A program made the translations under genes and the position numbers. From JAKFWF01 sp963741505 (GTDB lineage Bacteria; Pseudomonadota; Alphaproteobacteria; Rhizobiales; Hyphomicrobiaceae), in NCBI GenBank assembly GCA_963741505.1, contig CAVUIJ010000010.1, forward strand, positions 306,887 through 370,886: a stretch of 64,000 nucleotides of DNA, read 5' to 3'. The notes below the pieces were generated by a model. The model did no database searches. It saw nothing but the letters and a program-made list of their open reading frames with translations, and was not told the origin of the DNA. Shown piece by piece: positions 27,032-36,937 of the stretch; position 1 is the stretch's first letter, and every line of letters begins with the position of its first letter.

Positions 27032-27221
27032 GAGCTCATCCTCCTCGAAAAAGATGCGGGCCGGCGACGACGCGTCATGCGGCTGCAATATTCTGCTTAA
27101 CGTTGTCCTACTTTAACTCCCTTTTAACCATGCTTACCGCATCCTTTAACCACGTTGGCGGCCTCGGTTGCTCCATGCATCGGGGCGGCAAGCCAGCGAT
27201 GCTGGTGTAAGGAGTAAGTCG

Positions 27222-27434
27222 ATGATGAATGAAGTCATGCGTCTCACGACCTTCTTTGCGACCCTGACCGTTACGAGCCTGTTTGCAACTTCGGTCGCGA
27301 TCGCCGCGGCCGGTATGACCAATACCAGCGGCAGGCCGCTGATGTGCCGCGACTGTGTCGCCGCGACGCCCAAGCCGCCAAACATCACAATCCATTCCCG
27401 ACGAGCGCCGGGGGCGACGATACGCCCGGTCTGA
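27222..27434 (+). CDS. Small exported protein with CxxC motif, unknown function
   Basis: The 70-residue ORF starts at ATG 27222, with AAGGAG about seven bases upstream. The first 29 residues (MMNEVMRLTTFFATLTV then an Ala-rich end IAAA) form a signal peptide. The mature part is about 40 residues, with LMCRDCVAATPKPP and a basic tail. An AT-rich stretch (27100-27160) upstream can supply a promoter. No family recognised. Confidence 0.5.
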   Translation: MMNEVMRLTTFFATLTVTSLFATSVAIAAAGMTNTSGRPLMCRDCVAATPKPPNITIHSRRAPGATIRPV

Positions 27435-27477
27435 GGGCGCGGAAAATATATCCTGCAAAAGGAGAAGAAAGCGGGGC

Positions 27478-28353
27478 TCAGTGCGGACGTGCCGCCGCCA
27501 GCCCCTTCACCACCTTGTCGATCGCCATCAGCTCGGCCAGCAATCCCTCGAACTGGCCGAGCGGGACCATGTTGGGGCCGTCGGAAATGCCTGGGTCGCG
27601 ATCGGGCGCCTCGTGGGTCTCGATGAAAAGTCCGGCGACGCCGACCGCCACCGCCGCGCGTGCCAATACCGGTACGAAGCGGCGGTCGCCGCCAGATGAA
27701 GTGCCTTGCCCGCCGGGCTGCTGCACCGAGTGCGTCGCATCGAAGATCACCGGACAGCCGGTCTCGGCCATGATGGCTAACGCCCGCATGTCGGTGACGA
27801 GCGTATTGTAGCCGAAGCTGACGCCACGCTCGGTGACCAGCACCCGCGAATTGCCGCTTTCGACCACCTTGGCGACGACGTTCTTCATGTCCCAAGGGGC
27901 GAGGAACTGGCCCTTCTTGATCTTCACCGCACGTCCGGTCTTGGCGGCGGCGACGAGCAGGTCGGTCTGGCGGCACAGGAAGGCCGGGATCTGCAACACA
28001 TCGACCACCGGCGCCAGGATCGCGCACTGGCCGATCTCGTGCACATCGGTGACGACCGGTAGGCCGAGCTTGTCGCGAATTTCGGCGAACACCGGTAGCG
28101 CGCCATCGAGGCCGATGCCGCGTTTGCCCGTCAATGACGTTCGGTTGGCCTTGTCGAACGAGGACTTGTAGACGAGGCCGATGCCGAGCCGGCTCGTGAT
28201 CTCCTTCAGGGCAGCGGCCATGTCCAGCGCATGGGCGCGGCTTTCCATCTGGCAGGGGCCGGCGAACACGGCGATCGGGCGATCGTTGGCGAACGTCACG
28301 TTGCCGATGGTGACGGATGGGTCGGGCTTCGGCTTCGGTGCAGCGTTGGTCAT
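27478..28353 (-). CDS. kdsA: 3-deoxy-8-phosphooctulonate synthase (KDO-8-P synthase)
   Basis: The 291-residue enzyme condenses arabinose-5-phosphate with phosphoenolpyruvate for lipopolysaccharide KDO. Typical motifs are FAGPCQMESRAHALDMA near residue 30, VYKSSFDKANRTS, PVVTDVHEIGQC, IPAFLCRQTDLL, KKGQFLAPWDM, and FDATHSVQQPGGQGTSSGG. ATG 28353 was chosen as the first start in the family position; the track of open frame upstream to 28410 adds no conserved sequence. It lies downstream of the DUF2793 gene's neighbour repeat cluster and reads the same way. Confidence 0.97.
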   Translation of the reverse strand: MTNAAPKPKPDPSVTIGNVTFANDRPIAVFAGPCQMESRAHALDMAAALKEITSRLGIGLVYKSSFDKANRTSLTGKRGIGLDGALPVFAEIRDKLGLPVVTDVHEIGQCAILAPVVDVLQIPAFLCRQTDLLVAAAKTGRAVKIKKGQFLAPWDMKNVVAKVVESGNSRVLVTERGVSFGYNTLVTDMRALAIMAETGCPVIFDATHSVQQPGGQGTSSGGDRRFVPVLARAAVAVGVAGLFIETHEAPDRDPGISDGPNMVPLGQFEGLLAELMAIDKVVKGLAAARPH

Positions 28354-28425
28354 GGCGCCTCTATAGCCCCGAACGAACCGCAAGACGAGCGGCGCGATGG
28401 CGCGCCGCACAGTTTTGCGATAGCC

Positions 28426-28521
28426 CGTCGCGCCCGGCCGGCTCCCGGAACGGGTGTCGGGCGCGACAACTCAATTATCCGTCGCGCCCGGCCGGCTCCC
28501 CGCAGGGGAGTTGCCCGCGAC
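28426..28521. repeat. Tandem REP-like GC-rich palindromes
   Basis: Two direct copies of CGTCGCGCCCGGCCGGCTCC begin at 28426 and 28480, 54 bases apart. The first forms a perfect 10-bp hairpin, GTCGCGCCCG (28427-28436) with CGGGCGCGAC (28458-28467). The second has a CTCCCC-GCA-GGGGAG inner stem and a GTCGCG/CGCGAC outer stem. A related copy lies at 32917-32945. They sit between the DUF2793 and kdsA genes, where they may attenuate transcription. Confidence 0.75.
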
Positions 28522-28524
28522 AGC

Positions 28525-30576
28525 TCAAGCGTCCGTCTCGATCTGCAGGTGAACGAGGTCGAGGCCGACTGCCAGTGCCGTCGCGTTGTTGCAACGCCAC
28601 AGCTGGATGCCCATCAGCGTGGTGTTGACCGGCAGGTTGGTCGACAGCGTGCCTTCGGCCACCTGACCGGTATTGAGCCGTTCGACGCGGTAGCCGATCG
28701 AACTGCTGTTGGGGGCGCAGAACAGCATGAGCTCGTAGGCATCGGCCGACAGCGTGTTGGCCGGGAAGTTGGCGCCGAGGTCGATGGTCTGCGCCGTCGT
28801 GCCGTCGCGGGTGATGATCTGCAGGTTATTCGAGGCCGCGATCTGACCAACACCGACCGAGTTGTCGACGGTATTGGGCTCGACGTTGGTCGGTGCGCCG
28901 GTCGAGGCCGACAACCCGACGAACATGCGTGCGCCCGACACAGCCGCCGCGTCGGAGGTCATGAAGCGGCAGTAGAACGTGAAGCCGCCAAGGCCCGCCG
29001 CATTGCCGCGCCAAAATTGTGTCGCCGCCATTCGCGGGCCGGCGAGCGAGCCCGCGGTCCCGGCCGACACGTAGCCGAGCCGGCGCAGCGACGTAGCCAA
29101 GTTGGTGGTCGCGACGTTGCGTGCGGTCGCGGTGCCGGTCGCGGTCGGTGGCACGATGCCCTCGGCCAGCGGCGCGGTGGTGGCATTGCCGATCGGATTC
29201 CAGCGGCCGACACGGTTGCGCGCGATATGCGGCTGCAGCGGATAGCTGTCGCCGGCCGGATCGACGGCATAGAGGTGGCGGCGCCCGGCCATGCTGCGCG
29301 ACCACAGCTTCATGCCGGTCGCAGGCGTCGCCGGTGCCGACGCCTGATCCTCGATCGCCAGTGCCTTGCGAACCGAGACCTCGGCGCTGGTGCGGTTGAT
29401 GATCCAGGCCTCGTTCCAGGCGCTGCCGTCGGCCGACACTTTGAGGTGGAAGTCGTCGTCGCCGGTCAACCCGAACTCGGCGCGCCCCGAGAACGCGGTT
29501 TGGAACAGGAAACTGGCGCTGTCGGCTGCCGCATTCTTGTTGACCTGGATCTGCTTGCTGGCGCCGTTGTGGTTGAACAGGGTGTCGAGCGAGGTGAATG
29601 TGACTTTCTGTGTCGTCTTGTCGTAGACGATGCCGGCCGCGCCGCCGAAGGCGCCGGCGTCATTGAATTGCACTTGCGTCGTAGCACCGGCAGCCGGCGT
29701 TGCCCAGGTGCCGTCAGCTTTCAGGAACCGGCTGGCGGTTGCGTCACCGGCCGCGGGAGCTGGCACCAAGCCCTTCGTTCCACCGCTGCCGGCGTCGCCG
29801 ACGACGGCATTGAGCATGGCCGTCGCCTGCGTCGCGGTCAGGTCTTCCGGCACCCCCGTCGCGGCAGTGGTACGGCCTTTGAAAGTGGCTGTTGGAACAT
29901 CTGCGAGTGCGGCGTTGGCCACCGATTTGCTAGTCAGGGTGACGAGGCCGGTGGTCTTGTTGATGGCAATCGCCTCGGTCCAAGCCGCGCCATCCGGCGA
30001 AACCTTGAAATGAAAGTCATCGTCGCCGGTGGTGCCCATTTCGGCGCGCCCCGAAAAGCCGGTCTGGAACAGAAAAGAGGCGGTGTTGGCGGCCGTGTTC
30101 TTGTTGACCTTGACCTGGTGCCCGGCGCCCTCGTGGTTGAGCAGGGTCGCGGGCGAGGACACGGCCAGCCGGTTGGTGGTGTCGGCGGTGGCGTTGACGC
30201 CGACCAGTGGCGTCGGGTTAACGCTCGCGGCACCGCTGGCTGCCGCCCAGGCGGTGCCGTTGTAGCCACAAATGAGATCCTCGTCCGCGACCCAGGCGAG
30301 CCAACCCTCGCGCGGCAGATAGAAGACCCAGGCGCCGTCCTGGAAGGCGGCGATATTGCCCGCCTGTCCGGTCCACGCGCCGGTAGGGCTGGCGGCGACG
30401 ATATAGCGGTCGCCATCGGCCGGAACGGCCGGGGGAGCGGCCAGATCGCGGTCGAGCACCGCCAGTTGCACCACGGCGTCGAGGGCCCGGATGGCTTCAT
30501 TGTGGGTGACGTGCTTCTGAGCCTGCGCCGCCAGGATGTAGGGCAGGCCAAGGTTTGGGCTATCGGTCGTCGACAT
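28525..30576 (-). CDS. DUF2793-domain, phage/GTA tail-like protein with internal duplication
   Basis: The 683-residue protein starts at ATG 30576 behind AGGAG. Residues 5-110 are the DUF2793 module (LGLPYILAAQAQKHVTHNEA, GDRYIVAASPTGAWTGQ, GWLAWVADEDL), found in phage and gene-transfer-agent tail proteins. Residues 145-212 and 332-399 are a direct duplication (NHxGAxxQxxVNKN, SFLFQTxFSGRAE, TGDDDFHxKVSxDG). The C-terminal 230 residues look beta-rich (FTFYCRFMTSDAA, IQLWRCNNATALAVGLDLVH), as in receptor-binding or carbohydrate-binding tail domains. No other phage genes are adjacent, so it is an orphan. Confidence 0.85.
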   Translation of the reverse strand: MSTTDSPNLGLPYILAAQAQKHVTHNEAIRALDAVVQLAVLDRDLAAPPAVPADGDRYIVAASPTGAWTGQAGNIAAFQDGAWVFYLPREGWLAWVADEDLICGYNGTAWAAASGAASVNPTPLVGVNATADTTNRLAVSSPATLLNHEGAGHQVKVNKNTAANTASFLFQTGFSGRAEMGTTGDDDFHFKVSPDGAAWTEAIAINKTTGLVTLTSKSVANAALADVPTATFKGRTTAATGVPEDLTATQATAMLNAVVGDAGSGGTKGLVPAPAAGDATASRFLKADGTWATPAAGATTQVQFNDAGAFGGAAGIVYDKTTQKVTFTSLDTLFNHNGASKQIQVNKNAAADSASFLFQTAFSGRAEFGLTGDDDFHLKVSADGSAWNEAWIINRTSAEVSVRKALAIEDQASAPATPATGMKLWSRSMAGRRHLYAVDPAGDSYPLQPHIARNRVGRWNPIGNATTAPLAEGIVPPTATGTATARNVATTNLATSLRRLGYVSAGTAGSLAGPRMAATQFWRGNAAGLGGFTFYCRFMTSDAAAVSGARMFVGLSASTGAPTNVEPNTVDNSVGVGQIAASNNLQIITRDGTTAQTIDLGANFPANTLSADAYELMLFCAPNSSSIGYRVERLNTGQVAEGTLSTNLPVNTTLMGIQLWRCNNATALAVGLDLVHLQIETDA

Positions 30577-30748
30577 TATTCGCTTTCTCCTCGTCGCGGC
30601 GCTTCCGCCGGCATGGGTTCGGGACTTGTCGAGGAGTATGAGGCGGTGGCAGCAACCGTGGATAAGTCGGCCCCCGGGGCATCGCCCCGGTGGGGAGCGA
30701 CCGGCGTCGATTCAAGGCTGGTAGGGAGCGAAAACGCGTGCCAGATTT

Positions 30749-31885
30749 ATGGCTATGAGAGCACAATCGCCTGCATTCACCTTTGGTATCGAGGAGGAAT
30801 ATCACCTCATCGACCTGCACAGCCGTGACCTGAAGGCGGCGCCGGCCGGCTTCATGGACGCCTGCAAGGCCCGCCTCGGTGAGCGCGTTTCGCCGGAGTT
30901 TTTGGCGACCCAGATCGAAATCGGCACGCCGGTTTGCCATTCTTTCGGGGCGGCCCGCGCCGAGATCGCCCGGCTGCGCCGCGCGATCGGGGAGATCGCC
31001 GCCGGTCATGACATGGCGCCGATCGCTGCTGGCACTCATCCGTTCGCCGCCACCGGCGAGCTGCCGACCACCGACAAGGAGCGTTACCGCGTGCTGGCCG
31101 AGGATCTCGCCGGCATCGGCCAGCGCATGGCGATCTGCGGCATGCACGTGCACGTCGGCATCGAGGACAAGGAGATGCGCATCGACCTGATGAACCAGGT
31201 CCGCTATTTCCTGCCCCACCTCCTGGTGCTGTCGACTTCTTCGCCGTTCTGGAAAGGCAACGATACCGGCCTCAAGAGCTATCGCCTCGCGATCGTCGAC
31301 GAGAGCCCGCGCACCGGCCTGCCGGGGCGGTTGTCAAGCTGGGGCGAGTACCAGCAGACCGTCGACGTGCTGGTCAAGGCCGGCATCATCGAGGACGCCT
31401 CGAAGATCTGGTGGGACCTGCGGCCATCGGCGCGTTTTCCCACGCTCGAGATGCGCATCACCGACGTCGCCACCCGCCTTGACGACGCGATGGCGGTTGC
31501 AGCCCTCTACGTGTGCATCGCGCGCATGCTGTACCGGTTGCGGCGCGCGAATTTATCGTGGCGCACCTATCCGGTGTTCCTGCTGGAAGAGAACCGCTGG
31601 CGGGCGCAGCGTTACGGCGTCAAGGGCCAGCTGTTCGACTTCGGCAAAGGCACGCTGGTGCCGTTCACCGAACTGATCGGCGAGCTCACCGAGCGGGTCG
31701 CCGAGGATGCCGCGGCGCTCGGCTGCGAAACCGAGGTCGCCCATTGCCGGCGGATCGCAGCTGAAGGCACCAGCGCCGATCGCCAGGTGGCAACATTCGA
31801 GGGTGCGTTGGCCGCCGGCACGTCGCGCGATGAAGCCTTGCGCGCGGTGGTCGATCAGCTGGTGGCCGAGACCGTGGCGGTATAG
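30749..31885 (+). CDS. YbdK-family carboxylate-amine ligase (GCS2-like)
   Basis: The 378-residue protein has the glutamate-cysteine ligase type 2 fold: FTFGIEEEYHLIDLHSRDL at the N-terminus, CGMHVHVGIEDKEMRIDLMNQ, STSSPFWKGNDTGLKSYR, WDLRPSARFPTLEMRITDV, and EENRWRAQRYGVKG. Family members join an amino group to a gamma-carboxylate with ATP and have weak glutamate-cysteine ligase activity; the physiological substrate is uncertain. ATG 30755 is an alternative start. Confidence 0.88.
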   Translation: MAMRAQSPAFTFGIEEEYHLIDLHSRDLKAAPAGFMDACKARLGERVSPEFLATQIEIGTPVCHSFGAARAEIARLRRAIGEIAAGHDMAPIAAGTHPFAATGELPTTDKERYRVLAEDLAGIGQRMAICGMHVHVGIEDKEMRIDLMNQVRYFLPHLLVLSTSSPFWKGNDTGLKSYRLAIVDESPRTGLPGRLSSWGEYQQTVDVLVKAGIIEDASKIWWDLRPSARFPTLEMRITDVATRLDDAMAVAALYVCIARMLYRLRRANLSWRTYPVFLLEENRWRAQRYGVKGQLFDFGKGTLVPFTELIGELTERVAEDAAALGCETEVAHCRRIAAEGTSADRQVATFEGALAAGTSRDEALRAVVDQLVAETVAV

Positions 31886-31963
31886 TCCGCTCGGCAGGCA
31901 CATTTCCTGTCGCCACGGGATCTGCTCCCGGTTAGCCTCGCCATGTCACGCCGGAGGACCCCC

Positions 31964-32848
31964 ATGACCGCGACCGCACCGCAGCCGATCCGGATCGGCG
32001 ATGTCACCATCCATCGCATTGTCGAGCAGGAGGGGCCGATGTTCGAGGTGGCGCAGTTCTTCCCCGGGCTGACGCCGCAGATGATCGCGCCGCACCGCCA
32101 ATGGCTCGAACCGCGCTACTTCGTCGACGGCAAGGTCATGCTCTGCATCCAGAGCTATCTCGTCGCGACAAAGTCGCACAACATCCTGGTCGATACCTGC
32201 GTCGGCAACCACAAGGAGCGGCCGAGCCGTCCCTTCTGGCACCGCATGACGAGCGAGCGCTACGAGCGCAATCTCGCCGTCGCCGGCTTCTCGGTCGGCG
32301 ACATCGATTATGTGATGTGCACCCACCTGCACGGCGACCACGTCGGCTGGAACACGAAGCTCGAGAACGGCCGCTGGGTGCCAACGTTCCCGAACGCCAA
32401 ATACCTGTTCTCGGGCGTCGAGCTCAAGCATTGGAGCGACAGGCACGCGGCCGACGCCGCCGGCCTGCCGTGGATCACCGACTCGGTGCTGCCGATCGTC
32501 GACGCCGGTCGCGTCGAGCTGGTCAAAAGCGATCATCACCTCGGTGACGCCGTGCGCCTGCTGCCGACACCTGGCCACACGATCGACCACTTCTCGGTCG
32601 AGGTCGGCACCGCGGCCGCCAATGCAGTGATCACCGGCGACGCGATCCATTCGCCGATCCAGACGCACTATCCCGAACTCGGCATGTTTTCCGACTACAA
32701 CCAGAAGCAGGGGTCTGAGAGCCGGCGAAAGCTGCTCGAACGCTGCTGCGACGCCCCGACCGTGTTCTGCCCGGCCCATTTCGCCTCGCCCTCGATCGGC
32801 CGCATCAAGCGCGACGGCGAGGCGTTCCGGTTCGTCGAGGGTGCATAG
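31964..32848 (+). CDS. MBL-fold metallo-hydrolase
   Basis: The 294-residue protein has the metal motif THLHGDHVGW near residue 124, a downstream His in PTPGHTIDH, an Asp in VITGDAIH, and a final His in CPAHFASPS, which completes the two-zinc site. VDTCVGNHKERPSRPFW marks a subgroup related to AHL lactonases and to oxidised-purine-type hydrolases; the substrate is not known. The start lies six bases after GGAGG (31953-31957); the frame open upstream to 31943 was rejected. The gene converges with groEL. Confidence 0.88.
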   Translation: MTATAPQPIRIGDVTIHRIVEQEGPMFEVAQFFPGLTPQMIAPHRQWLEPRYFVDGKVMLCIQSYLVATKSHNILVDTCVGNHKERPSRPFWHRMTSERYERNLAVAGFSVGDIDYVMCTHLHGDHVGWNTKLENGRWVPTFPNAKYLFSGVELKHWSDRHAADAAGLPWITDSVLPIVDAGRVELVKSDHHLGDAVRLLPTPGHTIDHFSVEVGTAAANAVITGDAIHSPIQTHYPELGMFSDYNQKQGSESRRKLLERCCDAPTVFCPAHFASPSIGRIKRDGEAFRFVEGA

Positions 32849-32879
32849 AAAAACCACCGCGGATTGCTCCGCGGCGGTT
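32848..32879 (-). terminator. Rho-independent terminator of groESL
   Basis: AACCACCGCGGA (32852-32863) pairs with TCCGCGGCGGTT (32868-32879), 11 of 12 positions, with a four-base loop. On the minus strand a run of T follows, so it terminates the leftward groESL transcript. It may also serve the converging MBL gene. Confidence 0.8.
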
Positions 32880-32904
32880 GATGTTTCGGGGCAGTTTCGG
32901 TGTC

Positions 32905-32945
32905 CCGGCGGGTCCAGCCGGCTCCCCGAAGGGGTGTCGGACGCG
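32905..32945. repeat. REP-like palindrome related to the 28.4-kb copies
   Basis: Between the converging MBL gene and groEL, GCCGGCTCCCCGAAGGGGTG then TCGGACGCG repeats the core of the 28437-28466 element, with compensating changes in the stem (CCCCGAAGGGG). This shows a dispersed intergenic family in this genome. Confidence 0.65.
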
Positions 32946-32960
32946 CCCGCCCAAGAAGGC

Positions 32961-34610
<1,650 letters not shown>

Positions 34611-34638
34611 TGTGGCTCAAGCTCCTGGATAGGGAAGG

Positions 34639-34741
34639 GTGAGTGGTGAGTGGTCAGTGGTGAGTGGCGAATGGGCAAGTAAGCGGGTGCGAGCCGATCG
34701 GTCGGCGAGCTATTCGGCGATTGGCTCCACTCACCACTCAC
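34639..34741. repeat. Long inverted repeat in the groES-groEL spacer
   Basis: GTGAGTGGTGAGTGG (34639-34653) and CCACTCACCACTCAC (34727-34741) are perfect 15-base complementary arms, 73 bases apart. The left arm is extended by related GTGAGTGG/GTCAGTGG units. In the leftward groESL mRNA this would form a hairpin between the two cistrons. It looks like a mobile intergenic repeat that landed inside the operon. Confidence 0.75.
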
Positions 34742-34755
34742 GACCTCACGTTGCA

Positions 34756-35047
34756 TTACTTCGTCGATGATGCCCATGATGTCGCTCTCCTTCATGATCA
34801 GGAGATCCTTGCCGTCGATCTTGACCTCGGTGCCGGACCACTTGCCGAACAGCACCTTGTCGCCGGCCTTGACGTCGAGGGGGACGAGCTTGCCGCTCTC
34901 GTCGCGGGCGCCGGGGCCGGCGGCGATGATCTCGCCCTGCATCGGCTTCTCGCCGGCGGTGTCGGGGATGATGATGCCGCCGGCGGACTTGGTCTCGGCT
35001 TCGGCACGCTTGACGACCACACGGTCGTGGAGGGGACGGAATTTCAT
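34756..35047 (-). CDS. groES: Co-chaperonin GroES (expected stop out of frame by an indel)
   Basis: From ATG 35047 the protein MKFRPLHDRVVVKRAEAETK, IIPDTAGEKPMQGEIIAAGP, and VLFGKWSGTEVKIDGKDLLI is typical GroES. It reaches the family end IMGIIDE near residue 95. There a TAA (34758-34756) lies one frame away. As written, the frame instead runs on through the spacer repeat to 34523, inside groEL, adding about 78 residues of non-GroES sequence. A one- or two-base error next to the stop is the simplest explanation. The start lies 54 bases after the CIRCE element. Confidence 0.88.
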
Positions 35048-35100
35048 GGGCAACTCATAAGCCTTGATTGATGTTGCGGGGGTCGAGCCAGGCTCAATTC

Positions 35101-35127
35101 GTAGCACTCACAAAGGTCGAGTGCTAA
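35101..35127 (-). promoter_or_regulatory. CIRCE element (HrcA operator) of groESL
   Basis: TAGCACTC (35102-35109), nine bases, GAGTGCTA (35119-35126) followed by A match the CIRCE consensus TTAGCACTC-N9-GAGTGCTAA in all but the outermost left base. HrcA binding here represses groESL until heat stress. Confidence 0.95.
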
Positions 35128-35248
35128 CAACACCCAGATATGCTGTGCCGCGGACACTGTCAAGGCGGGAAAACTGCGCAACTTCGCATGCCGCCGGCAT
35201 TCAAGCCGGAATGCTTAAATGGCATTACGCCGGGTGAAAGGTTTTGGG

Positions 35249-35684
35249 CTAGGCGCGGCAGCGGCGGCCGAACTCGTTGCCGAGTTCCTTCGACACGTCC
35301 TGCGCCAGCATGATGCCGCGCGAGATCTGGGCAGGCGTCAGCTGCCCCTTGGCACCGCGCAAGGTCGGAGCGGCACCGTCGGCTTCGCGCCGCGCGATCG
35401 ACAGCTCGTCGCAGGACAGTTCGCGTTTTTTCTGCTTGAACGCCCACAGCCGCACGCCCGAGGCGTAGGCCGCTGGCGTCGTCGGCGAGCGCACCCACGA
35501 TTTGGATTTGTCTGCCATCAGGCCCTGCAGCGCGTTGCCACGCTCGGTCACGCAGCGCGGGCTGTCGTCGACGCAGCCAAGGCCCATCGGCGAGGCAGCC
35601 GGGGTTGATCTCACTGCCCGAGCAGGCGCCAAGGACGACGAAAGCGCAAAATGCTGCCATGCGCGCAATGAAGGTCACCGCCAT
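35249..35684 (-). CDS. Small cysteine-containing lipoprotein, one frameshift near 35600
   Basis: ATG 35684, after AAGAGG, begins MAVTFIARMAAFCAFVVLG with the lipobox LGAC. The N-terminal frame (CSGSEINPGCLA) and the +1 frame (ASPMGLGCVDDSPRCVTERG, WVRSPTTPAAYASGVRLWAF, ISRGIMLAQDVSKELGNEFG) join with a one-base correction at about 35600. The result is a lipoprotein of about 144 residues with several cysteines. I recognise it as a conserved type in related alphaproteobacteria but know no function. Confidence 0.65.
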
Positions 35685-35880
35685 AAAGTTCGCCTCTTGT
35701 GAACTATCGAACATCGCCCTAAATCGATCAGGTGGCGGGGGTATGGCGTCTTTGCGCCATTCCCGCACCGCTATAGTGAACATCGACTAACCAGAATTCT
35801 TCGCCGCGCTCCAAATTCATGGCAGCGGCGGCGAGAATTCACCGGGCACACGCGCTGCCCGTTTCAGGGAAGGAAATATC

Positions 35881-36855
35881 ATGGCCCATGCGATCCGCGT
35901 CCACCAGTACGGTGGCCCCGAAGTGATGAAGTGGGAGGAGGTCGAAGTCGGCGCGCCAGGCCAGGGCCAGATCAAGGTCAAGCACCACGCGGTCGGCGTC
36001 AATTACATCGACACCTACCACCGCACCGGCCTCTACAAGCAGCCGTCGATGCCGTTCACACTCGGCATGGAAGGCGCCGGCGAGGTGACCGCGGTCGGTC
36101 CCGGCGTCGCCGATTTCAAGGTCGGCGATCGCATCGCCTACGCCCAGCCGATCGGCTCCTACTCGACCGAGCGGCTGATGCCGGCCGAACGCGCCGTCAA
36201 GCTGCCCGATGGCATCGACTACAAGACCGCCGCGGCGATGATGCTGCAGGGCATGACGGTGCGCTACTTGATCCGCAAGACGTACAAGGTCGGCCCCGAT
36301 ACCACGCTGCTGTGGCACGCCGCTGCCGGCGGCGTCGGCCTGATCGCCTGCCAGTGGCTGAAGAGCATCGGCGCGACCGTCATCGGCACCGCCAGCTCCG
36401 ATGAGAAGTGCAAGCTCGCCAAGGACGCCGGCGCGACGCACACCATCAACTATTCCAAGGAAAACTTCGTCGAGCGCGTCAAGGCGATCACCGGCGGCAA
36501 GATGTGCGATGTCGTCTACAACTCGGTCGGCAAGGATACCTTTCCGGCCTCCCTCGACTGCCTGAAGCCGCTCGGCCTGTTCGTCACCTTCGGCAATGCC
36601 TCGGGGCCGGTGACCGGCGTCGATCTCGGCATCCTCGGCGCCAAGGGCTCGCTCTACGTCACCCGGCCGTCGCTGATGGCCTACACCAATACCCGTGCCG
36701 ATTTCGTCGAGACCGCCAACGACCTGTTCGATGTGGTCAAGAAGGGCATCGTCAAGATCGCGGTCAACCACACCTATCCGCTCAAAGACGCAGCCCAGGC
36801 GCATCGCGACCTCGAAGCCCGCAAGACCACCGGCTCGATCGTGCTGCTGCCATGA
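35881..36855 (+). CDS. NADPH:quinone oxidoreductase (QOR-type)
   Basis: The 324-residue medium-chain dehydrogenase lacks zinc ligands. It has MKWEEVEVGAPGQGQIKVKH, VNYIDTYHRTGLYK, FTLGMEGAGEVTAVGPGV, the nucleotide motif LLWHAAAGGVGLIACQW near residue 140, and the C-terminal AAQAHRDLEARKTTGSIVLL. GGAAGGAAAT precedes the start. Members reduce quinones by single-electron transfer and protect against oxidative stress. A GST gene follows 82 bases downstream, which suggests a detoxification pair. Confidence 0.9.
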   Translation: MAHAIRVHQYGGPEVMKWEEVEVGAPGQGQIKVKHHAVGVNYIDTYHRTGLYKQPSMPFTLGMEGAGEVTAVGPGVADFKVGDRIAYAQPIGSYSTERLMPAERAVKLPDGIDYKTAAAMMLQGMTVRYLIRKTYKVGPDTTLLWHAAAGGVGLIACQWLKSIGATVIGTASSDEKCKLAKDAGATHTINYSKENFVERVKAITGGKMCDVVYNSVGKDTFPASLDCLKPLGLFVTFGNASGPVTGVDLGILGAKGSLYVTRPSLMAYTNTRADFVETANDLFDVVKKGIVKIAVNHTYPLKDAAQAHRDLEARKTTGSIVLLP

Positions 36856-36937
36856 CCGACCCGGAGCGGGCCCTGCCAAGACCGGCCGGGCCCGCTGCGA
36901 CACTGCGCCTAGTCGATATCAAGCCCGGAGACCGGAC

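Noticed and set aside
28231..30828. Open frame of 865 codons on the plus strand
   Set aside because: It is antisense to kdsA and the DUF2793 gene, has no ribosome site or family motif, and arises from GC-rich codon use on the other strand.
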